Below are positions 53,323 through 60,323 of a stretch of 64,000 nt of DNA, piece after piece; positions within the stretch are counted from its first letter, which is position 1; each line of letters opens with the position of its first letter. Source of the DNA: DATEPR01 sp963780635 (GTDB lineage: Bacteria; Actinomycetota; Actinomycetes; Mycobacteriales; Pseudonocardiaceae). The DNA is taken from the NCBI GenBank assembly GCA_963780635.1, contig CAWACW010000011.1, positions 496,001-560,000 on the forward strand, given 5' to 3'. A model generated the notes under the pieces. That model ran no database searches, was not told the origin of the DNA, and worked only from the letters and a program-made list of their open reading frames with translations. Both the position numbers and the translations under genes were made by a program.

Positions 53323-54540
53323 ATGGCCAAGATCAAAGTAGCCGGGACGATCGCCGAGCTCGACGGCGACGAGATGACCCGGATCATCTGGCAGGAAATC
53401 AAGGACAAGCTGATCCACCCGTACCTCGACGTCAACCTGGACTACTACGACCTGGGCATTCAGCATCGGGACGAGACCGACGACCAGGTCACCGTGGACG
53501 CGGCGAACGCGATCGCGCGCTACGGCGTCGGCGTCAAGTGCGCGACCATCACGCCGGACGAGGCGCGCGTCGAGGAGTTCGGCCTGAAGAAGATGTGGCG
53601 CAGTCCCAACGGGACGCTGCGCAACATCCTCGGCGGCGTGATCTTCCGCGAGCCCATCGTGATCTCGAACATCCCGCGGCTGGTGCCCGGCTGGACCAAG
53701 CCGATCGTGATCGGCAGGCACGCGCACGCCGACCAGTACAAGGCCACCGACTTCAAGGTGCCCGGCCCCGGCAAGCTGACCGTCACCTACACCCCGGCCG
53801 ACGGCAGTGAGCCGATGGAGTTCGAGGTCACGGACTTCCCCGAGGGCGGCGGTGTCGCGCTGTCGATGTTCAACTACCGCAAGTCCATCGAGGACTTCGC
53901 GCGGGCGTCGCTGCGGTACGGCCTGGAGCGCGACTACCCGGTCTACCTGTCGACGAAGAACACGATCCTCAAGGCCTACGACGGGATGTTCAAGGACATC
54001 TTCGAGGAGATCTACGAGGCCGAGTTCAAGGCCGACTTCGACGCCAAGGGCCTGACCTACGAGCACCGGCTGATCGACGACATGGTCGCGCAGGCGATGA
54101 AGTGGGAGGGCGGCTACGTCTGGGCCTGCAAGAACTATGACGGTGACGTGCAGTCCGACACCGTGGCCCAGGGTTACGGCTCGCTCGGCCTGATGACGTC
54201 CGTGCTCATGACGCCGGACGGCAAGGTCGAGGCCGAGGCAGCGCACGGCACCGTGACCCGGCACTACCGCCAGCACCAGCAGGGCAAGCCGACGTCGACC
54301 AACCCGATCGCGTCGATCTTCGCCTGGACCCGCGGCCTCGCCCAGCGCGGCAAGCTGGACGGCACGCCCGAGGTCGTCGGCTTCGCCGAGACGCTCGAGC
54401 GCGTGGTCATCCAGACCGTCGAGAGCGGCAAGATGACCAAGGACCTCGCGCTGCTCGTCGGCCCGGACCAGGGCTGGCTGACCACCGAGGAGTTCCTGGC
54501 CGCCCTGGACGAGAACCTGCAGAAGGCCATGGCTGGTTGA
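53323..54540 (+). CDS. icd: NADP-dependent isocitrate dehydrogenase (homodimeric type)
   Basis: 405 residues from ATG 53323. It oxidises isocitrate to 2-oxoglutarate with NADP+. Visible: IAELDGDEMTRIIWQEIKDK, the substrate loop KMWRSPNGTLRNILGGVIFR, the signature NYDGDVQSDTVAQGYGSLGL, and the cofactor region AHGTVTRHYRQHQQGKPTST. Sequence type is the eukaryote-like dimeric enzyme, as in mycobacterial Icd1. Followed by a strong terminator. Confidence 0.97.
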   Translation: MAKIKVAGTIAELDGDEMTRIIWQEIKDKLIHPYLDVNLDYYDLGIQHRDETDDQVTVDAANAIARYGVGVKCATITPDEARVEEFGLKKMWRSPNGTLRNILGGVIFREPIVISNIPRLVPGWTKPIVIGRHAHADQYKATDFKVPGPGKLTVTYTPADGSEPMEFEVTDFPEGGGVALSMFNYRKSIEDFARASLRYGLERDYPVYLSTKNTILKAYDGMFKDIFEEIYEAEFKADFDAKGLTYEHRLIDDMVAQAMKWEGGYVWACKNYDGDVQSDTVAQGYGSLGLMTSVLMTPDGKVEAEAAHGTVTRHYRQHQQGKPTSTNPIASIFAWTRGLAQRGKLDGTPEVVGFAETLERVVIQTVESGKMTKDLALLVGPDQGWLTTEEFLAALDENLQKAMAG

Positions 54541-54563
54541 GCTGTCCGGCCCACCCACGCACC

Positions 54564-54602
54564 CGAATGGTCGACACGCGCTCGTCGCGTGTCGGCCATT
54601 CG
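54564..54602 (+). terminator. Terminator of icd
   Basis: 17-bp stem, arms 54564-54580 and 54586-54602 with one G-T pair and the 5-nt loop CTCGT, 24 bp after the icd stop. Confidence 0.85.
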
Positions 54603-54678
54603 CGCGTTGGCAGCGGACGTGTCGGTGCGTTATACCTGAAAGGGCTGGATAACCCCTGAACAGCGCGAGGTGTTCGGC

Positions 54679-54987
54679 TTGTCGAGACGGATGGTCATCG
54701 TGGTCGGCGTACTCGCCGTCGTGGCAGTCCTGTTCTTCGTCCAGAACGGGAAGAAGGGCAACGCCCAACCCGGCACGGATTCGGCCGGCGGCGCGTGCCG
54801 AGTGCAGGTGACCGCCGACATCCTCAACGTGCGGTCCTCCCCGAGCACCAGCGGCAAGGTCGTGGCGACCCTGAAGACCGGGTCGACCGAGGCCGCCACC
54901 GAGACCACGCAGAACGGCTTCCGCGAGCTGTCCGAGGGCCACTGGGCGTCCAGTGACTTCCTCAAGCCCGTGTCCGGCTCGTGCTGA
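54679..54987 (+). CDS. Membrane-anchored SH3-like domain protein
   Basis: About 102 residues from TTG 54679; a GTG at 54670 is the alternative. One N-terminal helix (MVIVVGVLAVVAVLFFVQNG) is followed by a linker and a bacterial SH3b domain: ADILNVRSSPSTSGKVVATL, then GFRELSEGHWASSDFL. SH3b domains bind peptidoglycan or peptides outside the membrane. Two Cys flank the domain and could form a disulphide. Confidence 0.85.
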   Translation: MSRRMVIVVGVLAVVAVLFFVQNGKKGNAQPGTDSAGGACRVQVTADILNVRSSPSTSGKVVATLKTGSTEAATETTQNGFRELSEGHWASSDFLKPVSGSC

Positions 54988-55012
54988 CGGCCCGCGTCGG
55001 TAACCTGCCCGC

Positions 55013-55825
55013 GTGCTGACCGTATCCACCGTCAACGTCAACGGAGTGCGTGCCGCCGCGGGCAAGGGCCTGCTGGACTGGCTGGCGGCGACCGAGGCCG
55101 ACATCGTGTGCCTGCAGGAGACCCGCGCGACGCTCGACCAACTGCCGCCGTCGTTGCGCGAACCGGCGGGCTGGCACCTGGCGTTCGCCGAGTCGGCGGC
55201 GCGTGGCCGCAACGGCGTCGCGGTGCTCTCCCGTGTCGCGCCGGTGGAGGTCCGGGTCGGATTCGGCGAGCCGTCGTTCGACGACAGCGGGCGGTACATC
55301 GAGGTCGTGCTGCCCGAGGTCGTGGTCGGGAGCCTTTATCTGCCCAAAGGTGACGCGGAGCCGGCCCGGCAGACCGAGAAGCGGCGGTTCACGGCCACGT
55401 TCCTGCCGTATCTGGCCGAACTGCGCGAGAAAGCCGCCGCTGACGGGCGCGAGGTGCTGATCTGCGGTGACTGGAACATCGCGCACACCGAGGCCGACCT
55501 GAAGGCGTGGCGCACCAACAAACGCAGCGCGGGTTTCCTGCCGTGGGAACGGGAATGGCTCAGTCGCGTGTACGCCGAAGCGGGCTACGTCGATGTCGTC
55601 CGGGCGCTGCATCCCGACGTGCCCGGCCCGTATTCCTGGTGGTCTTACCGCGGCAAGGCGTTCGACAACGACTCCGGCTGGCGCATCGACCTGATCGCGG
55701 CCAGCCCGGCCCTGGGCGCTCGTGCCGTGACCGCCAGCGTCGAACGGCCACCGTCCTACGACGCCCGCTGGACCGACCACGCCCCCGTCACCGCTGCTTT
55801 CGACTGGCCTACGACTTCTGGGTGA
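55013..55825 (+). CDS. xthA: Exodeoxyribonuclease III / AP endonuclease
   Basis: 270 residues from GTG 55013. Cuts DNA at abasic sites and removes 3' blocks in base-excision repair. Signature motifs: STVNVNGVRAAAGKGLLDWL, catalytic Glu in IVCLQETRA, RNGVAVLSR, the Asp/Asn of ICGDWNIAHTEADLK, WWSYRGKAFDNDSGWRIDLI and the His of WTDHAPVTAAFDW. Normal length. Confidence 0.95.
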   Translation: MLTVSTVNVNGVRAAAGKGLLDWLAATEADIVCLQETRATLDQLPPSLREPAGWHLAFAESAARGRNGVAVLSRVAPVEVRVGFGEPSFDDSGRYIEVVLPEVVVGSLYLPKGDAEPARQTEKRRFTATFLPYLAELREKAAADGREVLICGDWNIAHTEADLKAWRTNKRSAGFLPWEREWLSRVYAEAGYVDVVRALHPDVPGPYSWWSYRGKAFDNDSGWRIDLIAASPALGARAVTASVERPPSYDARWTDHAPVTAAFDWPTTSG

Positions 55826-55905
55826 CGTTCGCCAATCGCCTCCGATCGCCCGCACTCCCTCATTACGGTCAGTGCGACAGCGATCACCAGGAGTCGGAGG
55901 CACTC

Positions 55906-56235
55906 ATGGCGAACGGAGAACCACTGTTGTTCGTGCCTGCCCAGCCGGTGCACGAATCGGGAAGAGCCCCCTACGGCATCGAGGTCCGGCGGTTGGCCGA
56001 CGGTCGATACGGCTGCACGGCCTTCTCCACGGTGGACCGCCTCGTTGAGGCGCTGGGGATGTATCAACCGTGGGTGGGGATATCGGCAGGCGAACTCGTG
56101 ATCCGTCTTGACCGGGTCGGTGTCGACCGACTCTATGTCGACTCGCCGCTACCCGGCGAGTCCTGGCGTTGGCAACCATGGCAAGCCGCCGAACTCGCAG
56201 CCGAGGAGGAGCAATGGCAGCCGGCTACCAGGTGA
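55906..56235 (+). CDS. SAV_915-like (SseB-related) small protein of the WXG cluster
   Basis: 109 residues from ATG 55906. PLLFVPAQPVHESGRAPYGI, VRRLADGRYGCTAFSTVDRL, VEALGMYQPWVGISAGELVI fit the SAV_915/SseB N-terminal type, found next to ESX-like secretion cargo in actinomycetes. Its 3' end overlaps the next gene by 22 bp, so it is the first gene of the 55.9-59.4 kb cluster. Function in the cluster is unknown; a chaperone-like role is inference. Confidence 0.75.
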   Translation: MANGEPLLFVPAQPVHESGRAPYGIEVRRLADGRYGCTAFSTVDRLVEALGMYQPWVGISAGELVIRLDRVGVDRLYVDSPLPGESWRWQPWQAAELAAEEEQWQPATR

Positions 56236-56516
56236 CACTCGACGAGTTGGCCGCCGTGGCCGGCAAGTTCAGCGAGGAGGGCGAGACGCTGGGCGCCGTG
56301 GCCGACGGCGTGCCGGACAAGGGTCCTGACACTGGCGGGAGTGGGCTGAACGCGACCCTGACCGCTGTGCTGGCGGCGACCCGGTTTCTCAGCGCGACGC
56401 TCGCTGATCGGGTCAGCGAGCACGGTACGAAACTCAAGGGCGCGCACGACGCATACCGGCGCACGGATACCGGTAACAAGCAGTTGTTCGACGAGTTGAT
56501 GAAGTCGGGCACATGA
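56214..56516 (+). CDS. WXG100-like small helical partner protein
   Basis: 100 residues from ATG 56214 with GAGGAG upstream. Two long helices (YQVTLDELAAVAGKFSEEGE and LTAVLAATRFLSATLADRVS) joined by a Gly/Pro turn (DKGPDTGGSG), close to DUF6317/type VII target proteins; no Trp-x-Gly. Its stop overlaps the ATG of the effector gene (ATGA), typical of partner-effector pairs where the small helical hairpin accompanies the effector for secretion. Confidence 0.8.
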   Translation: MAAGYQVTLDELAAVAGKFSEEGETLGAVADGVPDKGPDTGGSGLNATLTAVLAATRFLSATLADRVSEHGTKLKGAHDAYRRTDTGNKQLFDELMKSGT

Positions 56517-57811
56517 GCGATCCGGATTTCGGCGACATAGCCGGATTACACGCCTTGGCGGCCACAATGCGGAAGGCCGCGGCTGATTTCGTCACCGCCG
56601 TGCACGTGCTGAATACGCAAGTGAAAGATCTGGCCAAAGACGCGTGGACCGGCCAGGCGGCGTCGGCGTTCAATTCGAAATGGGGTAAGGATTCTACCGA
56701 TGCGCAAGCGGTCAGCGCTTCGCTGAAGCAGATCGGTACGACGGTCGGGCAGCTGGCGACGGCGCTGGAACAGGCGAAGAAACAGTACGACAATGCTGTG
56801 GCCACGGCGACAGAACAGCATGTGCCGCTGCTCCAGCCGGGCGAGCAGGCCGTGCTTCCCGCGGATGTGGTGGGGAAGTCCGAGCAGCTGAGCGCTCAGG
56901 CGAACTCGGCGGTGAGCATGGCCGATGTCGCTCGGCAAGAGGCGTCGGCAGCATTGGAGCCGCTGATGGCCGTCCTCAATCCTGCAGCGGCCACGGCGGG
57001 GCCGATGACCTCGCAGGAGGCCGGTGAGCTGGACGAGCTTGGTCTCGGCGATTACGTCAAGATCGGTGTGGGTGTTGCAGATCTCTACGCCGCACCGGCA
57101 GTGGCGACAACGCTGCAGAGCGCGCGGGTGGCCAAGCTTGAAAAGATGTATGTCCAAGCCAAGGACGCTTATTCACTGGCGGGCGGTAAGTCGGCGCCAC
57201 AATCAGAGTACACGTTGTTGAAGCAGGCCAAGAAGGATTCACTGGGTAAACTCAAGTCGGCGCGCACCGATGAAGTCAATGCGGAGAAACTCGCTGACAA
57301 GTTTCCCGGTTCGAGGGCGGCCGCCACCGACCTGGAAGAAACGTTGGACAAGTTCGGTGCCGATCTGTCCAAGTTGAAGATCATCAAATCAGCGCCGCTG
57401 GTCGACGTCCTTGCCACGGGCTACAGCGTCTACGAGGACGTGCACGATGGCGGTTGGAGCCCGCTGCATGCAGTTGTCGCCGACAGTGCCGACACCCTTG
57501 CCGGCGTGGGAGCGGCCGTCGGGGTGGTGGCGCTCGGGGCAGCCGTGGCGGCCGAGGCACCCGTTGCGCTGGTAGCCGGAGTCGGGGCGATCGCAGGGTA
57601 CGAGGCCACAGAGATGGCCACGGCGCTGACCCATGACGGGCACTGGGGTGCGAACATTCACCAGTACGGTGTGGTGGCGGGAGTCGGCCACAGCTTCGCG
57701 GATGCTGGTTCCGCGTTCGTCAAAGACAATGTCGAGACTGGTAAGAAACTGTTGAGCGCGGGGGAAGATCTGGCCACAAAGGCGTGGCACGGCATAACGA
57801 GTTTGTTCTGA
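56513..57811 (+). CDS. WXG100-domain effector-like protein with glycine/alanine-rich hydrophobic C-terminus
   Basis: 432 residues. Residues 1-100 are a WXG100-type helical hairpin with the turn in DAWTGQAASAFNSKWGKD. A middle region is helical and charged (YTLLKQAKKDSLGKLKSART). The C-terminal ~120 residues carry long Gly/Ala-rich hydrophobic stretches (DTLAGVGAAVGVVALGAAVA, AEAPVALVAGVGAIAGYEAT) and a polar loop HDGHWGANIHQYG. Such glycine-zipper tails are known in membrane-damaging LXG effectors such as TelE. No enzymatic motif. It is followed by three membrane proteins that could be immunity factors (inference). Confidence 0.75.
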   Translation: MSDPDFGDIAGLHALAATMRKAAADFVTAVHVLNTQVKDLAKDAWTGQAASAFNSKWGKDSTDAQAVSASLKQIGTTVGQLATALEQAKKQYDNAVATATEQHVPLLQPGEQAVLPADVVGKSEQLSAQANSAVSMADVARQEASAALEPLMAVLNPAAATAGPMTSQEAGELDELGLGDYVKIGVGVADLYAAPAVATTLQSARVAKLEKMYVQAKDAYSLAGGKSAPQSEYTLLKQAKKDSLGKLKSARTDEVNAEKLADKFPGSRAAATDLEETLDKFGADLSKLKIIKSAPLVDVLATGYSVYEDVHDGGWSPLHAVVADSADTLAGVGAAVGVVALGAAVAAEAPVALVAGVGAIAGYEATEMATALTHDGHWGANIHQYGVVAGVGHSFADAGSAFVKDNVETGKKLLSAGEDLATKAWHGITSLF

Positions 57812-57827
57812 ACGGCCTAGGGCGACC

Positions 57828-58355
57828 ATGAATGCGCAGCACGACTTTTCCTACATCGAGCCGGTACGCGGCCTCGGCACCACGTGGTACGCGCGCGGGG
57901 CCGCGTACTGGTCGCGCAGAGTGGGGTTTGCGGCGCTCTCTCTGTTACTGGCGGTACTAGGTGGCTGGTTGAGTGCGCTGGTACTGCTGCCAGCCTGGAC
58001 CGACCCGGGCGTGCCGCTGTCGGTCCGGATCGGCGCCACGTTGATAGGTGTCGGGATCACTGGATGGGCCGCTTTCGCGACCGAACGGTCGATGCGACAT
58101 CCGACGGGGCGGAACCGGCGTGGTCTGGCCGGAAATTCCACCGGGCTGATCGGCCGGGCGCGGGTATTCATATCCCTGGTGCTCGTGGTGTTGGTGTGCT
58201 ATTTCCTCACGCTGGGATTCATGTCTGTGGTGTTCGTGCGCTGCTTCGGCCGAGAGTTCGGCGGTGAACATGAAGCCCGGTTGCGAGTCCAGGCACGACG
58301 AGAACACCACGGTGATCCGGCCCCGCTCGATCACCGGCGCCGACGGCACCGTTGA
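57828..58355 (+). CDS. Tandem paralogous membrane protein 1 (candidate immunity)
   Basis: 175 residues. Conserved N-terminus with the next two genes (YIEPVRGLGTTWYARGAAYW). About four membrane helices: AALSLLLAVLGGWLSALVLL, a second around IGATLIGVGITGWAAFATER, a third around ARVFISLVLVVLVCYFLTL. The C-terminus is basic (RVQARREHHGDPAPLDHRRR). It lies 16 bp after the effector gene and overlaps the next by 4 bp. Confidence 0.8.
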   Translation: MNAQHDFSYIEPVRGLGTTWYARGAAYWSRRVGFAALSLLLAVLGGWLSALVLLPAWTDPGVPLSVRIGATLIGVGITGWAAFATERSMRHPTGRNRRGLAGNSTGLIGRARVFISLVLVVLVCYFLTLGFMSVVFVRCFGREFGGEHEARLRVQARREHHGDPAPLDHRRRRHR

Positions 58356-58900
58356 TGGGCGGCCTGCAGCACCGGAGCGCTCAGCGAGACCAACCCTACG
58401 TCGAGCCGGTCCGAGGTCTCGGCACCACATGGCACGCCCGCGGGGTCGCGTACTGGTGCCGTCGGGTCGTCTGGGCCCTCACGTGGTTGTTCCTGGCGTT
58501 GGTCGGGGGCGCGTTCAGTGCGCTGGTGTCGTGGGAGTTCTGGAGTGACCCGGCCGGGACGCTGCCGGTGCGGATCGGCGCCACGACAGTCGGTGTCGTG
58601 GTCACCGGGTGGGCCGCTGTCGCGACCGAGCGGTCGGCCCGGCACCCGGCGAACCGCTCTCGGCGCGGCCTGGCCGGTAACTCCACCGGGCTGGTCGGGG
58701 TTATCAGGGTGCTCGTGCTCCTGCTGTCCGCGGTAGCGGTGTGCTATTTCCTCACGCTCGGGTCGATGTCCGTAGTGTTCGCGCACAGCCTCGGTCGCGA
58801 GTACGGCGACGAACACGAGGCACGGTTGCGGGTCCAGGCACGACGAGAACACCACGGTGATCCGGCCCCGCTAGATCACCGGCGCCGGAGGCACCGTTGA
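58352..58900 (+). CDS. Tandem paralogous membrane protein 2 (candidate immunity)
   Basis: 182 residues, the closest copy of gene 1: PYVEPVRGLGTTWHARGVAY, VRIGATTVGVVVTGWAAVAT, and an almost identical C-terminus (EARLRVQARREHHGDPAPLD). The last ~90 bp of both genes are nearly the same at DNA level, pointing to recent duplication or gene conversion. Same four-helix plan. Starts inside the stop of gene 1 (ATGATGG region) and ends overlapping gene 3. Confidence 0.8.
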   Translation: MMGGLQHRSAQRDQPYVEPVRGLGTTWHARGVAYWCRRVVWALTWLFLALVGGAFSALVSWEFWSDPAGTLPVRIGATTVGVVVTGWAAVATERSARHPANRSRRGLAGNSTGLVGVIRVLVLLLSAVAVCYFLTLGSMSVVFAHSLGREYGDEHEARLRVQARREHHGDPAPLDHRRRRHR

Positions 58901-59412
58901 TCGACAGCCGGCCGGCCGTCGAGCCGATCAAGCTGCTCGGTACGACCTGGTACCGGCGCGGTCCGGCCTACTGGGCGCGGCGGGTTGGGCTGCCGTTCGT
59001 GTACCTGCTGCTGGCCGCTGGTGGCGGGGTACTGACATTCCTGCTGGTCCGCGTGGCGTGGGTCGATCACTCGGCACCGATCGCGGTCAAGATCGGTGCG
59101 ACTCTGGTTGCGGCCGCGGCGGCCGTGTGGACGGCTGTGGTCACCGTTCGCTCCTATCAACGGGCCGAGCAGCGAGTCGGTGGGAACCGGAGAATCGGGT
59201 CGAAGCGGCGCGGTATTCTCGGCGGCCTCCGGACGTTGGGCTTCGTCATCGTTGCCGTGGCCTGCTGTGTGTTCATCACTTTTGGCGGAATGTCTGCCAC
59301 CTTCGCGTACAGCCTGCGCCGGGAGTTCTTCGGCGAGCATCAGGTTCGCCTTCGGCAGCAGAATCAGCAGCATCACCGGGGCAACCCACAGCAGCGACGC
59401 AAGCGGAGGTAG
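58897..59412 (+). CDS. Tandem paralogous membrane protein 3 (candidate immunity)
   Basis: 171 residues from TTG 58897 (TTGA overlap). More diverged: AVEPIKLLGTTWYRRGPAYW, four helices (FVYLLLAAGGGVLTFLLVRV, IGATLVAAAAAVWTAVVTVR, FVIVAVACCVFITFGGMSAT), and a Gln/Arg-rich tail (QNQQHHRGNPQQRRKRR). Effectors of polymorphic type are often followed by several variant immunity genes, which would explain the series. Confidence 0.8.
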   Translation: MIDSRPAVEPIKLLGTTWYRRGPAYWARRVGLPFVYLLLAAGGGVLTFLLVRVAWVDHSAPIAVKIGATLVAAAAAVWTAVVTVRSYQRAEQRVGGNRRIGSKRRGILGGLRTLGFVIVAVACCVFITFGGMSATFAYSLRREFFGEHQVRLRQQNQQHHRGNPQQRRKRR

Positions 59413-59414
59413 CC

Positions 59415-60254
59415 ATGACCGCCAGCCGGGCGGCCGAGCTTCGGATCACCACTCGCAATGCGCGGTTCCAGCAGTGGCAGGCGTTGCTGGACAACAGGAC
59501 CAAGCGCACCCGGTCCGGTGAGTTCGTCGTGCAGGGCGTGCGGCCGATCAGTCAGGCAGTGCGGCACGGGTGGCCGATTCGCGCCTTGATCCACCCGATC
59601 GGCCGCACGCTGTCCGAGTGGGCAACCGGCCTCCTTGCCGATCCGGACATTCGTGCCGAGCGGGTCGCGATGGCCCCGGAGCTGCTGGCCGAGCTGTCGG
59701 GCAAGGACGAGGAGCGCACCGAGCTGGTCGCCGTCGTCGGTCAGCAGGCAGACCGGCTGGACCGGATCCGCGTCGGCGAGCGTTTCCTCGGCGTGGTGTT
59801 CGACCGTCCGACCAACCCCGGCAACATCGGCACGGTCATCCGGTCGGCCGACGCGTTCGGGGCGGGCGGCGTGATCGTCGCCGGGCACGCCGCCGATCCG
59901 TACGACCCGAGGGCCGTGCGCGCCAGCACCGGTTCACTGTTCGCCGTGCCCGTGGTGCGAGTGCCCGCGCCGAGCCTGGTGCTGGACTGGCTGGCCGACG
60001 TGCGGACAGCCGGGGTCTCCGTGCGCGTGGTCGGCACCGATGAGTCAGGCGAGTTCGACGTGGCCGACCACGATCTGACCGGCCCGACGCTGTTCGTCGT
60101 CGGCAACGAGACCACCGGGATGAGTTCGGCCTGGCGCGAGGCATGTGACGCCGTCGTCCGCATCCCGATCGGCGGTGCCGCGAGCTCGCTCAACGCGGCG
60201 AACGCGGCGGCCGTTGTGCTCTACGAAACTGCCCGGCAGCGGCGCGTATTGTGA
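59415..60254 (+). CDS. TrmH/SpoU-family RNA 2'-O-methyltransferase
   Basis: 279 residues from ATG 59415. The N-terminal substrate domain has RTRSGEFVVQGVRPISQAVR. The trefoil-knot SPOUT domain has motif 1 RPTNPGNIGTVIRSADAFGA, motif 2 LFVVGNETTGMS, and motif 3 IPIGGAASSLNAANAAAVVL. It methylates a ribose of rRNA or tRNA; the target is unknown. It begins 2 bp after the last paralogue, so it may be co-transcribed with the cluster although it looks like a housekeeping gene. Confidence 0.93.
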   Translation: MTASRAAELRITTRNARFQQWQALLDNRTKRTRSGEFVVQGVRPISQAVRHGWPIRALIHPIGRTLSEWATGLLADPDIRAERVAMAPELLAELSGKDEERTELVAVVGQQADRLDRIRVGERFLGVVFDRPTNPGNIGTVIRSADAFGAGGVIVAGHAADPYDPRAVRASTGSLFAVPVVRVPAPSLVLDWLADVRTAGVSVRVVGTDESGEFDVADHDLTGPTLFVVGNETTGMSSAWREACDAVVRIPIGGAASSLNAANAAAVVLYETARQRRVL

Positions 60255-60323
60255 CGCAGGGCACATGTGAGCCCCGTTCCTTGGGCCCCTGGTAGGCACC
60301 ACCTGCGGATCTACGCTCGACAA

